Source: Streptomyces sp. NBC_01439
GTDB taxonomy: Bacteria > Actinomycetota > Actinomycetes > Streptomycetales > Streptomycetaceae
Direction: 5' to 3'
DNA: 64,000 nucleotides
Assembly: GCF_036227605.1 (NCBI RefSeq)
Contig: NZ_CP109487.1
Coordinates: 7,675,001-7,739,000 of the forward strand
Part shown: in pieces, positions 39,292 to 46,777 of the stretch
Layout of the letters: every line of letters begins with the position of its first letter
Position numbering within the stretch: the stretch's first letter is position 1
Notes under the pieces: generated by a model
The model's input: the letters and a program-made list of their open reading frames with translations, nothing else
What the model was told of the DNA's origin: nothing
Databases searched by the model: none
Translations under genes and position numbers: made by a program

Positions 39292-41027
39292 TCCGCCGAC
39301 TGTTCACCGCGCTGGGCCCGAAGCACGACCGCGCGCTGCGCAGGCTGCTGGCCCGGTTCACCGTAGCCGCCGCAATCCAAGGCGTCGCGTTCGTCATGCT
39401 CGTCCCCGCCCTGCGCGAACTGCTCGGCGACGAGCCGGAGCGGGCCTGGCCGTGGGTGATCACCCTCGCGGTGCTGTGGCTCGGCTACGCGGCGGTGAGC
39501 TACCCGGCGACACTGGCCGGTTACGGCACGGGGGCGGCCATGAGCCGCGACCTGCACCACCGGATCGGGGACAAGGTCGCCCGGCTCCCACTGGCGTGGT
39601 TCACCCCCGACCGCGTCGGCGGACTCGGGCGTCTGGCCTCGCAGCGCGTCGTCGACATCATGGGCGTGCCCGCCCACCTGCTGCACCAGTTGGTCGACAC
39701 CTTCGTCACACCCGCCGTGGTGGTGCTGGCAATGTTCCTGTTCGACTGGCGACTTGCCCTGTCGATGACGGTCGCCGCGATCGCCGTGGCGCTGGTGTAC
39801 CGGGTGGCGGGCCGCGGAATGGCGGCGGCAGACAAGGAGGCGGACCGCATCCACGCCGACGCGGCCGTACGGATCGTGGAGTTCGCCCGTGCCCAGCCGG
39901 TGCTCCGGGCCTTCGGCCGTACGGCGCAGGGGCACGCCGCGCTCGACGACTCGCTGGTCGCGCAGCACGCGGCCGGTCGGCGCCTGCTGCGCGCGAGCAT
40001 GCCCGGTCTGGTCTGGCTCGCCTTCATCGCGCAGGCGTCGTTCGTCGTGCTGCTGGCCCTCGGAACCCGCCTGGCGCTGGGCGGATCGCTGGACGCGGCC
40101 GAGTTCATCGCGCTGCTCGTGCTGTCGGCCCGGTTCGTCGAGCCCATCATGCTCACCTCCGAGCTGGGCGGTGCGATCCGGGTGGCCGAGCACGCGCTGA
40201 CCGAGATCAACGAACTGATCGACACGGAGACGCTGCCCGAACCGCGGACGTCGCGCCGGGCGGACGGCGCCGACATCGAACTCAATGACGTGCGCTTCGG
40301 CTACAACGGATCCACGGTCCTGGACGGACTGTCGATGCGGGTGCCGCAGGGCCGGATGACCGCGCTGGTGGGTCCCTCCGGCGCCGGCAAGACGACCGTG
40401 ATCAGGCTGATCGCGCGGTTCTTCGACCCGGACGCCGGGGCCGTGCGGGTCGGCGGCGTGGACGTGCGCGAGATGCGGACCGAGGACCTCACCTCCCTCA
40501 TCTCGGCCGTGTTCCAGGACGTCTACCTCTTCGACGGAACCATCCTGGAGAACGTACGTCTCGGCAGGCCCGACGCGACCGACGAGGAGGTCCACGCCGC
40601 GGCCCGCACTGCGCGCGTCGACCAGATCGCCGACCGGCTGCCGGGCGGCTGGGAAGCACCCGTCGGGGAGGGCGGGAGCCGGCTCTCCGGCGGTGAGCGC
40701 CAGCGCATCTCGATGGCGCGCGCACTGCTCAAGGACACCCCGATCGTGCTGTTCGACGAGGCGACCGCGGCACTGGACGCCGAGAACGAGCACGCCCTGC
40801 AAGAGGCGATGTCGGCACTGGCGCGGGACCGCACCGTACTGGTCATCACCCACCGGCTGCACACCTTGCGGGAGGCGGACCACATCATCGTGCTCGGCGA
40901 CGGCCGGGTCGTGGAGGAGGGAGTCCACGACGACCTCGTCGCACGCGACGGCCGGTACGCGCACTTCTGGCGGGAACGCCGCCGTGCGCAGGGCTGGCAC
41001 CTGGCGAAGTCCGCGGCGGTCCGCTGA
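39288..41027 (+). CDS. ABC transporter, fused permease/ATPase, subunit 2
   Basis: A 579-residue partner of the preceding subunit. Helices are followed by an ATPase with Walker A GPSGAGKTT, signature LSGGERQR, Walker B IVLFDEAT and H-loop ITHRL, so both nucleotide sites look intact. The N-terminal text (YGTGAAMSRDLHHRIGDKVA; LPLAWFTPDRVGGLGRL) is close to the IrtB/YbtQ style. GAAGGAGG lies upstream of the ATG. A terminator hairpin follows. Confidence 0.87.
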   Translation: MIRRLFTALGPKHDRALRRLLARFTVAAAIQGVAFVMLVPALRELLGDEPERAWPWVITLAVLWLGYAAVSYPATLAGYGTGAAMSRDLHHRIGDKVARLPLAWFTPDRVGGLGRLASQRVVDIMGVPAHLLHQLVDTFVTPAVVVLAMFLFDWRLALSMTVAAIAVALVYRVAGRGMAAADKEADRIHADAAVRIVEFARAQPVLRAFGRTAQGHAALDDSLVAQHAAGRRLLRASMPGLVWLAFIAQASFVVLLALGTRLALGGSLDAAEFIALLVLSARFVEPIMLTSELGGAIRVAEHALTEINELIDTETLPEPRTSRRADGADIELNDVRFGYNGSTVLDGLSMRVPQGRMTALVGPSGAGKTTVIRLIARFFDPDAGAVRVGGVDVREMRTEDLTSLISAVFQDVYLFDGTILENVRLGRPDATDEEVHAAARTARVDQIADRLPGGWEAPVGEGGSRLSGGERQRISMARALLKDTPIVLFDEATAALDAENEHALQEAMSALARDRTVLVITHRLHTLREADHIIVLGDGRVVEEGVHDDLVARDGRYAHFWRERRRAQGWHLAKSAAVR

Positions 41028-41044
41028 CCCGCGGCTCCTCGACC

Positions 41045-41088
41045 GGACACGGGCGGCGCAGACGCCGGCGCCTGCGCCGCCCGTGTCC
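41045..41088 (+). terminator. Terminator after the ABC operon
   Basis: The perfect 17-base arms GGACACGGGCGGCGCAG and CTGCGCCGCCCGTGTCC with a 10-base loop lie 18 bases after the stop of subunit 2. Confidence 0.78.
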
Positions 41089-41236
41089 CCCGCACGTTCC
41101 CCACCCCACGGGCGCGCGTGCCCGTCGGCCCGGGCCGGCAGAACGTGTGACGTACCCATGTCGTGGGCCGATGACAGCGGTCCGGATATGTTTGAGCGAT
41201 GTCAACAACAGTTGCCCCGTTGGGAGGGTCCAACGG

Positions 41237-41881
41237 ATGAGAGAAGTTCAGCAGGAACGGGCGTTCGCGACCCGGCAGCACATCATCGAGAGCGCCGCAG
41301 CCGTGTTCGACACGGAGGGGTTCGCCGGCGCGAGCCTCGGTCGGATCGTCGAGCGGGCCGGGACGACCAGAGGTGCGCTGCACTTCCACTTCCCGGCCAA
41401 GGAAGCCCTCGCCAGGGCGGTCCTCAACGAGCACACCAGCCGGATGAGCGCCGTCGTGGAGGAGATCACCCGAAGCGACGGGTGCGCGCTCGAACAGATC
41501 GTGGCGATCTCCAAGACGACCGCGCGGATGATCGACAAGGACGTCATCGTCCGGGCCGGTACCCGGCTGCTGATGGAGCTCACCTACACCGGCGAACTGC
41601 CCGTCGCGTACCGGACGTGGATCGACGCGTGCGAGAACATGGTCCGCAAGGCCATCGAGGACGGTGACATCGTGCCGACGATCTCACCGGACGCCGTGGC
41701 ATATCTCGTGATCTCCGGTCTGGCCGGGATCCAGATGGTCTCCTCGGTGCTCACCGGCCGCAGTGACCTGGACCAGCGTGTCGACGAGATGTGGGAGGTC
41801 CTGCTCCTCGGCCTCGTTCCGGCCGACCGCCGGTGGAAGGTGGCCGACCTGCTGAACTCCGCTGCCGGCGAGCGAACCTGA
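41237..41881 (+). CDS. ScbR-family (gamma-butyrolactone receptor-like) TetR regulator
   Basis: A 214-residue TetR-fold protein. The N-terminus RAFATRQHIIESAAAVFD with LGRIVERAGTTRGALHFHFP is the hallmark of ScbR/ArpA/CprB receptors. The ligand domain keeps the tryptophan (AYRTWIDACENM) that lines the butyrolactone pocket in CprB. No scbA/afsA-type synthase is in the window, so it may be an orphan or pseudo-receptor. ATG at 41,237; the preceding bases include the weak inverted repeat TGTTTGA/GTCAACA. The likely target is the ABC operon just upstream. Confidence 0.85.
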   Translation: MREVQQERAFATRQHIIESAAAVFDTEGFAGASLGRIVERAGTTRGALHFHFPAKEALARAVLNEHTSRMSAVVEEITRSDGCALEQIVAISKTTARMIDKDVIVRAGTRLLMELTYTGELPVAYRTWIDACENMVRKAIEDGDIVPTISPDAVAYLVISGLAGIQMVSSVLTGRSDLDQRVDEMWEVLLLGLVPADRRWKVADLLNSAAGERT

Positions 41882-42272
41882 CGCCATCTCCTGCCCCCTG
41901 CGCGCCAAATCGCCGTCCTGTAAAACAACTTAACCCGTACGAGAAAGCGCCGGCGCTCAATGAGTCGACTCACGCGGTGAATTGAGACGAGATCGGTGTG
42001 GCGGGTTCATGGAGCCATGTCAGTCGGGGCGCCTCGCGACCGAGGTCGAGAAAGCATGCTCCCCCAATCCTTTGCACGAATACGCGTCTCCCGGCCCTGG
42101 GCGAATTTAGCGCTGACGGCGACTGGAACGGGGAACGGGGAACGGGGCGGGAGCCGCTCAGCGGGTCGGATGGCCGAGGCGATCGCGGACTCCGCCTCCC
42201 TCGCGGAGCCGGGCCGCCCAGCGGCAACGTGCGCCGGACGCCTCGAAAGAGTTGACCTCGAATCTACGTTCT
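41882..42272. other. Gene-free stretch after the ScbR-like gene
   Basis: About 390 bases with a dip in GC around 41,920-42,110 and short palindromes such as GAGTCGACTC (41,962). Open frames on both strands have no ribosome sites. I see no RNA gene. Confidence 0.5.
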
Positions 42273-42319
42273 ATCGCTGCGGCCGTTCGCCCGCTCCGCA
42301 TGGGAAGGGCCGCAGCGAT
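42273..42319 (-). terminator. Terminator of the leftward lipoprotein gene
   Basis: The perfect arms ATCGCTGCGGCC (42,273-42,284) and GGCCGCAGCGAT (42,308-42,319) lie just past the stop at 42,340 of the leftward gene. Confidence 0.72.
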
Positions 42320-42339
42320 CGAAGAATCGACTCGGGTCG

Positions 42340-42999
42340 CTAGGGCGTCTTGCCCATGGTGACGGGAAGACGGTCCGCCACCTTCGCGCCGTCAGACTGT
42401 TCCAGTGTCACGTCGATCCAACCCTTGTGACCGTCCGGAAGCGTCACGTAGTAGACGTTGCGCCCCGACGCCCGGGCATCCAGTTTTCTGACGAGCGTCC
42501 AGGAAGTGTCCTTGGCCTCGTACTTCACGGATGTCACCTTGGATTCCGGAGCGGCCGCGAACACGACGTAGGGCTCCGAGAAGCCGTCACCGGGGCCGAA
42601 GAACGTGTCGAGACGCGATCCGGGTTCCTCGACCGTCGTCTTGGCGGCGTCCAGGCACGCGGTTTCGTGCATGGCAGCGCCCGAGACGGCTCCCTGGGCG
42701 AAGCAGACCTTCCCCTCGCTCGTTTCCCAGAGGTACGAGGCGGAGTTGCCGACGTGCCGGGCCAGGCTGAGCCCGCTGCCCGTGGGCGCGGATCCGGACG
42801 CGCCCGCCTGGTTCGCGAGGGCCGACTCCAGCCGGGCCAGGTCGGACAGCGGTGTCGACGGACGTGTGGCCGGCGCCGAGGCCGCTGACCCTGGGTCGTC
42901 GGTCGTCCGCTCCTGGTGCGTGCCGCAGCCGGCCGAGAGGAGGACCGAGGCTGCTGCCAGGTAGAGGCCTGCCTTGGCCCGGAGCGCCGTCACCTGCAT
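42340..42999 (-). CDS. Putative secreted lipoprotein, unknown function
   Basis: A 219-residue lipoprotein. The signal ends in the lipobox LLSAGC (cysteine near residue 25), followed by a Ser/Thr/Pro linker. The mature part (SASYLWETSEGKVCFAQGAV; NVYYVTLPDGHKGWIDVTLE) is a beta-rich domain I do not recognise. ATG at 42,999. It lies directly downstream of the RHS remnant on the same strand, so it may once have belonged with that toxin-like gene, but the sequence gives no proof of an immunity role. Confidence 0.72.
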   Translation of the reverse strand: MQVTALRAKAGLYLAAASVLLSAGCGTHQERTTDDPGSAASAPATRPSTPLSDLARLESALANQAGASGSAPTGSGLSLARHVGNSASYLWETSEGKVCFAQGAVSGAAMHETACLDAAKTTVEEPGSRLDTFFGPGDGFSEPYVVFAAAPESKVTSVKYEAKDTSWTLVRKLDARASGRNVYYVTLPDGHKGWIDVTLEQSDGAKVADRLPVTMGKTP

Positions 43000-43017
43000 G
43001 TTCCCATCTGGCCGCAT

Positions 43018-43637
43018 ATCGTGACTTCCAGTTTGATCTGGTTCTGCGATTCACTGGAGAACTTGTGTCCCTGCCAGGTGTGCACGTCGAACGTTCCCCA
43101 ACTCTGCGTCGTGGTACGGCCGTCCGCGTGAGCGTACATCGTCTGGTACTGCCGGAGGGTTCCGGACGCGTTGTGGCCGTAGTCGTAGGGGTGTTGAGGG
43201 TGAGTTCGGTCGTGCCGAGGCAGAGGGTGGTCTTCCCCGGTCCCCTCCGCGTCGTAGAGGTACGTGGAGGTACCCGTGGCGGTGGCGGCTGATTCGAGCT
43301 TGCCCTCGGGACTCCAGGTCAGCGACTGAGGGCTGCCGACGGCGTCCTTCCGGGTCACGGTGTTGCTCGAGGCGTCGCCCGCGGGGTCGTGGTCGGTCGA
43401 GGAGGTGCGGTTGCCGGTGACGTCGTAGGTGAAGGACCGGCGGTACGGCGCCGGGCCGCCGATCTGACCCGTCTGGGGTTCGGTGTTGGAGCAGCCTCCG
43501 ATACCGGGCACGGACGGACCGGGCCGGGTCGACGTCGTGGCGGTGTCGGTCCACGCCCGGGTCAGTCGGGAGTTGGTGACCTTGATCGCCGTGGCGCGGG
43601 CGTGGGTGGCGGGCGCGTACGCCGCGCGCTGGCCCAC
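43018..43637 (-). pseudogene. RHS/YD-repeat protein remnant
   Basis: Leftward translation gives RHS core text (SFTYDVTGNRTSSTDHDPAG; QSLTWSPEGKLESAATATGT; STYLYDAEGT). Then about 60 bases must be read in another frame to give the family motif TTLCLGTTELTLNTP, after which the first frame resumes (AHADGRTTTQSWGTFDVHTW). RHS proteins are normally over 1,000 residues; only about 200 codons remain and the 5' side stops at the IS-like end at 43,641. It is a truncated, frameshifted relic of a polymorphic-toxin or wall-associated protein gene. Confidence 0.75.
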
Positions 43638-43640
43638 CGC

Positions 43641-43658
43641 GGATTACGGGACAGCCCT
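43641..43658 (+). repeat. Solo insertion-sequence-like end, copy 2
   Basis: GGATTACGGGACAGCCCT is identical to 25,754-25,771 and in the same orientation. It forms the exact junction between the RHS relic and the HipA-family gene; the element body expected on its left is missing. The following TAGCCT (43,659-43,664) could act as a -10 box for the kinase gene. Confidence 0.6.
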
Positions 43659-43670
43659 TAGCCTGGGAAA

Positions 43671-44519
43671 ATGCTCACAGAAGTGATCGCGACCCGTTAC
43701 GTCACGCCCCTGCGTGAAGGCGGCTCGCTCCCGGGGATCGTCGAGGCCGACGACCTCGGTACCTACGTCATGAAGTTCACCGGAGCCGGCCAGGGTCGCA
43801 AGACCCTGGTCGCCGAGGTCATCTGCGGCCGCCTGGCCCAGCGGCTGGGCCTCAGGGTCCCACGGCTGGTGCAGATGCAGCTCGACCCCGTGATCGGGCT
43901 CGGCGAGCCCGATCAGGAGGTCCAGGAGCTGCTCAAGGCCAGTGGCGGGCTCAACCTCGGCATGGACTACCTGCCCGGATCGATCGGCTTCGACCCGCTC
44001 GCGTACCAGGTCGACCCGGTCGAGGCGGGGCACGTGGTTTGGTTCGACGCCCTCATCAACAACGTCGACCGCTCCTGGCGCAACCCGAACATGCTGGTCT
44101 GGCACGGGGACCTCTGGCTCATCGACCACGGCGCGACCATGATCTGGCACCACAACTGGCCCACCGCCGCGGCCGCGGCCGCCAAGCCCTACAACGCCTC
44201 CGATCACGTACTGGCCCCCGTGGGCCCGGACGTCGCCGCCGCGGCCGCCGCGCTGGCGCCGCTGGTGACCGAGGAGCTACTCACGGAGGTCGCGGCCGAC
44301 GTTCCCGACGAGTGGCTGGTCGACGAGCCGGGCTTCGACTCCACCGATGCGCTGCGCCGCGCCTATGTGGAGGCGTTGCTTCCGCGCGCGGCCACGATCC
44401 ACGAGAGGATCTCGCTGGAGGCCGAGGTGAAGACGCCTGCCGGACCTCCCGGCTGGCTCACCGACCACCTGCCGGAATGGCCCCACAAGACCCACCAGAA
44501 GAAGAGCGGCAGCAAGTGA
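43671..44519 (+). CDS. HipA-family kinase, short form
   Basis: A 282-residue protein of the HipA kinase fold, shorter than toxin HipA (about 440). The catalytic loop is NNVDRSWRNPNML, with D133 as base and N138/N140 as metal ligands, and the DFG-like motif is LIDHG (D152). An ATP-binding region is suggested by TYVMKFTGAGQGRKTLVAEV, with K45 as possible lysine. No HipB-type antitoxin lies next to it; instead a DUF3037 gene overlaps its stop (GTGA). ATG at 43,671, close to a possible leaderless -10 box. The substrate is unknown. Confidence 0.82.
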   Translation: MLTEVIATRYVTPLREGGSLPGIVEADDLGTYVMKFTGAGQGRKTLVAEVICGRLAQRLGLRVPRLVQMQLDPVIGLGEPDQEVQELLKASGGLNLGMDYLPGSIGFDPLAYQVDPVEAGHVVWFDALINNVDRSWRNPNMLVWHGDLWLIDHGATMIWHHNWPTAAAAAAKPYNASDHVLAPVGPDVAAAAAALAPLVTEELLTEVAADVPDEWLVDEPGFDSTDALRRAYVEALLPRAATIHERISLEAEVKTPAGPPGWLTDHLPEWPHKTHQKKSGSK

Positions 44520-44899
44520 CCAAGCGGGACGTGTTCGAGTACGCGCTGGTGCGCGTGGTGCCCCGGATGGAACGGGGCGAGTGCTTCAACGCGGGCGTGA
44601 TCGTCTACTGCCGGGCGCACACGTACGTGGCCGCCCGCACCCACCTCGACGAGGCGAAGCTCCTCGCGCTGGACCCCGGGGCCGATGTGGCCGGGGTACG
44701 GGCGGCCCTGCGCGGGGTAGAGGGCGTGTGCAGCGGCGGGGCCGAGGCGGGGCAGGCGGCGGGCGACGACGCTGGGCGGCGGTTCCGCTGGCTCATCGCC
44801 CCGCGGAGCACCGTGGTGCAGCCGGGTCCGGTGCACACCGGCCTGACGGCCGATCCGGGGGCAGAGGTGGAGCGGCTGTTGGACCTGCTGGTCCGCTGA
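44516..44899 (+). CDS. DUF3037 family protein
   Basis: A 127-residue protein, MTKRDVFEYALVRVVPRMER, with ECFNAGVIVYCRAHTYVAAR typical of DUF3037. The GTG start overlaps the HipA-family stop by 4 bases, a coupling that implies a joint function. DUF3037/HipA pairs recur in actinobacteria, as far as I recall. The biochemical role is unknown; it could be a substrate or modulator of the kinase. Confidence 0.82.
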   Translation: MTKRDVFEYALVRVVPRMERGECFNAGVIVYCRAHTYVAARTHLDEAKLLALDPGADVAGVRAALRGVEGVCSGGAEAGQAAGDDAGRRFRWLIAPRSTVVQPGPVHTGLTADPGAEVERLLDLLVR

Positions 44900-44974
44900 G
44901 GGTCGCGGCGGTGCTTCGGGGTCCTTTTTCGGAGCACCGTGCCCGGACCGTCGACGCGGCCGGACCGGGTGGCG

Positions 44975-45003
44975 TTGACACCGGGTGCCGGGGCTCCTAG
45001 CGT
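44975..45003 (+). promoter_or_regulatory. Vegetative promoter for the SDR genes
   Basis: A consensus -35 TTGACA (44,975-44,980), a 17-base spacer and -10 TAGCGT (44,998-45,003) give a start near 45,010 and a leader of about 65 bases before the first SDR gene. Confidence 0.75.
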
Positions 45004-45074
45004 CTCCTCAGCTGAAGCTACTAAGCGGTTGCTCATTTCTGGGTGACCGTCTCTCAAGGGCGAGGAGATCCAGC

Positions 45075-45836
45075 ATGTCCACCACCGAGCAGCGCGTCGC
45101 GATCGTGACCGGGGCGGCCCGGGGCATCGGCGCGGCCACCGCCGTACGCCTGGCGGCCGAGGGCCGGGCCGTTGCCGTACTCGACCTCGACGAGGCGGCC
45201 TGCAAGGACACCGTGGAGGCCATCAAGGCGGCCGGCGGCAAGGCCCTCGCGGTCGGCTGCGACGTTTCCGACGGCGCGCAGGTGGAGGCGGCCGTCGCGC
45301 GCGTCGCGAGCGAGCTCGGCGCCCCGACCATCCTGGTCAACAACGCGGGCGTGCTGCGCGACAACCTGCTGTTCAAGATGACCGAGACCGACTGGGACAC
45401 GGTCATGAACGTGCACCTGCGCGGTGCCTTCCTGATGTCCAAGGCCTGTCAGAAGCACATGGTGGAGGCCAAGTTCGGCCGCATCGTGAACCTCTCCAGC
45501 AGCTCGGCGCTCGGCAACCGCGGCCAGGTCAACTACTCCGCCGCCAAGGCCGGCCTGCAGGGCTTCACCAAGACCCTGGCCATCGAGCTCGGCAAGTTCG
45601 GCGTCACCGCCAACGCCGTCGCCCCCGGCTTCATCGTCACCGAGATGACCGCCCAGACGGCCGCCCGCGTCGGGATGGGGTTCGAGGACTTCCAGGCGGC
45701 CGCCGCCACCCAGATCCCGGTCCAGCGCGTCGGTCGTCCGGACGACATCGCCAACGCCATCGCCTTCTTCACTGGGGAGGCCGCGGGCTTCGTCTCCGGC
45801 CAGGTCATGTACGTGGCCGGCGGCCCGCTCAGCTGA
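45075..45836 (+). CDS. fabG: SDR-family 3-oxoacyl-ACP reductase-like enzyme
   Basis: A 253-residue short-chain dehydrogenase. The nucleotide-binding glycine motif is TGAARGIGAA (residues 12-21), NNAG is near residue 90, and the catalytic Ser and YxxxK appear in NLSSSSALGNRGQVNYSAAK. It reduces a 3-keto group with NAD(P)H and matches the FabG subgroup, though fatty-acid synthesis proper may use another copy. ATG at 45,075 with CGAGGAG upstream. It precedes a second SDR gene by 27 bases in a probable operon. Confidence 0.87.
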   Translation: MSTTEQRVAIVTGAARGIGAATAVRLAAEGRAVAVLDLDEAACKDTVEAIKAAGGKALAVGCDVSDGAQVEAAVARVASELGAPTILVNNAGVLRDNLLFKMTETDWDTVMNVHLRGAFLMSKACQKHMVEAKFGRIVNLSSSSALGNRGQVNYSAAKAGLQGFTKTLAIELGKFGVTANAVAPGFIVTEMTAQTAARVGMGFEDFQAAAATQIPVQRVGRPDDIANAIAFFTGEAAGFVSGQVMYVAGGPLS

Positions 45837-45863
45837 CGGTTCCACGAGAGACAGGGCGCAGAC

Positions 45864-46625
45864 ATGACGTACAGCGGTATCGACAGCGGCAAGGTCGCGC
45901 TGATCACCGGGGCGAGCCGGGGCATCGGCTACGGCATCGCCGAGGCACTGGTCGCCCGCGGCGACCGGCTCTGCATCACCGGCCGCAACGAGGAGGCCCT
46001 CAAGGAGGCCGTCGAGCGGCTCGGTGCGGACCGGGTGATCGGCGTCGCGGGCAAGGCGCACGACGAGGCCCACCAGGCCGTCGCCGTCGAGCGCGCGATG
46101 GACGCCTTCGGGCGCGTCGACTTCCTGGTGAACAATGCGGGCACCAATCCCGTCTTCGGGCCGATCGCGGACCTGGACCTCGGGGTCGCGCGGAAGGTCT
46201 TCGAGACCAATGTGATCTCGGCGCTGGGCTTCGCCCAGCGGACCTGGCACGCCTGGCAGAAGGACAACGGCGGCGCGATCGTGAACATCGCGTCCATCGC
46301 CGGGGTCTCCGCCTCGCCCTTCATCGGCTCGTACGGGATGAGCAAGGCCGCCATGATCAACCTCACGCTCCAGCTCGCGCACGAGATGGCGCCCGGGGTC
46401 CGGGTGAACGCGATCGCCCCCGCGGTGGTCAAGACGAAGTTCGCGCAGGCGCTCTACGAGGGTCGGGAGCAGGAGGCCGCGGCTGCCTATCCGCTCGGCC
46501 GGCTCGGGGTCCCGGAGGACATCGGCGGGGCGGCGGCGTTCCTCACATCTGCACAAGCGGAATGGATCACCGGGCAAACTCTCGTCGTCGACGGTGGGAT
46601 GTTCCTCAATGCCGGGGTCCACTGA
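45864..46625 (+). CDS. SDR-family oxidoreductase
   Basis: A 253-residue short-chain dehydrogenase with TGASRGIGYG (residues 16-25), NNAG, and the catalytic NIASIAGVSASPFIGSYGMSK. The C-terminal TGQTLVVDGG is standard for classical SDRs. The substrate is unknown. Translated from the same message as the fabG-like gene (27-base gap). Confidence 0.85.
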   Translation: MTYSGIDSGKVALITGASRGIGYGIAEALVARGDRLCITGRNEEALKEAVERLGADRVIGVAGKAHDEAHQAVAVERAMDAFGRVDFLVNNAGTNPVFGPIADLDLGVARKVFETNVISALGFAQRTWHAWQKDNGGAIVNIASIAGVSASPFIGSYGMSKAAMINLTLQLAHEMAPGVRVNAIAPAVVKTKFAQALYEGREQEAAAAYPLGRLGVPEDIGGAAAFLTSAQAEWITGQTLVVDGGMFLNAGVH

Positions 46626-46777
46626 CCGATAATCGGACGTATTTGCCTCCGAAAGAGAGGTAAATGCGTATCGAATATGTACGGAACCGGTCAAGTGCCT
46701 CACGAAACCACCCCATTGGATTCGTGGGGCACTGCGGTAGGGTCTGCCGCACCCCTGGCTGATCGAGGAGCGTGCAC

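Noticed and set aside
41970..42227. An 85-codon minus-strand frame in the gap after the ScbR-like gene
   Set aside because: No ribosome site, no recognisable domain and poor codon bias.
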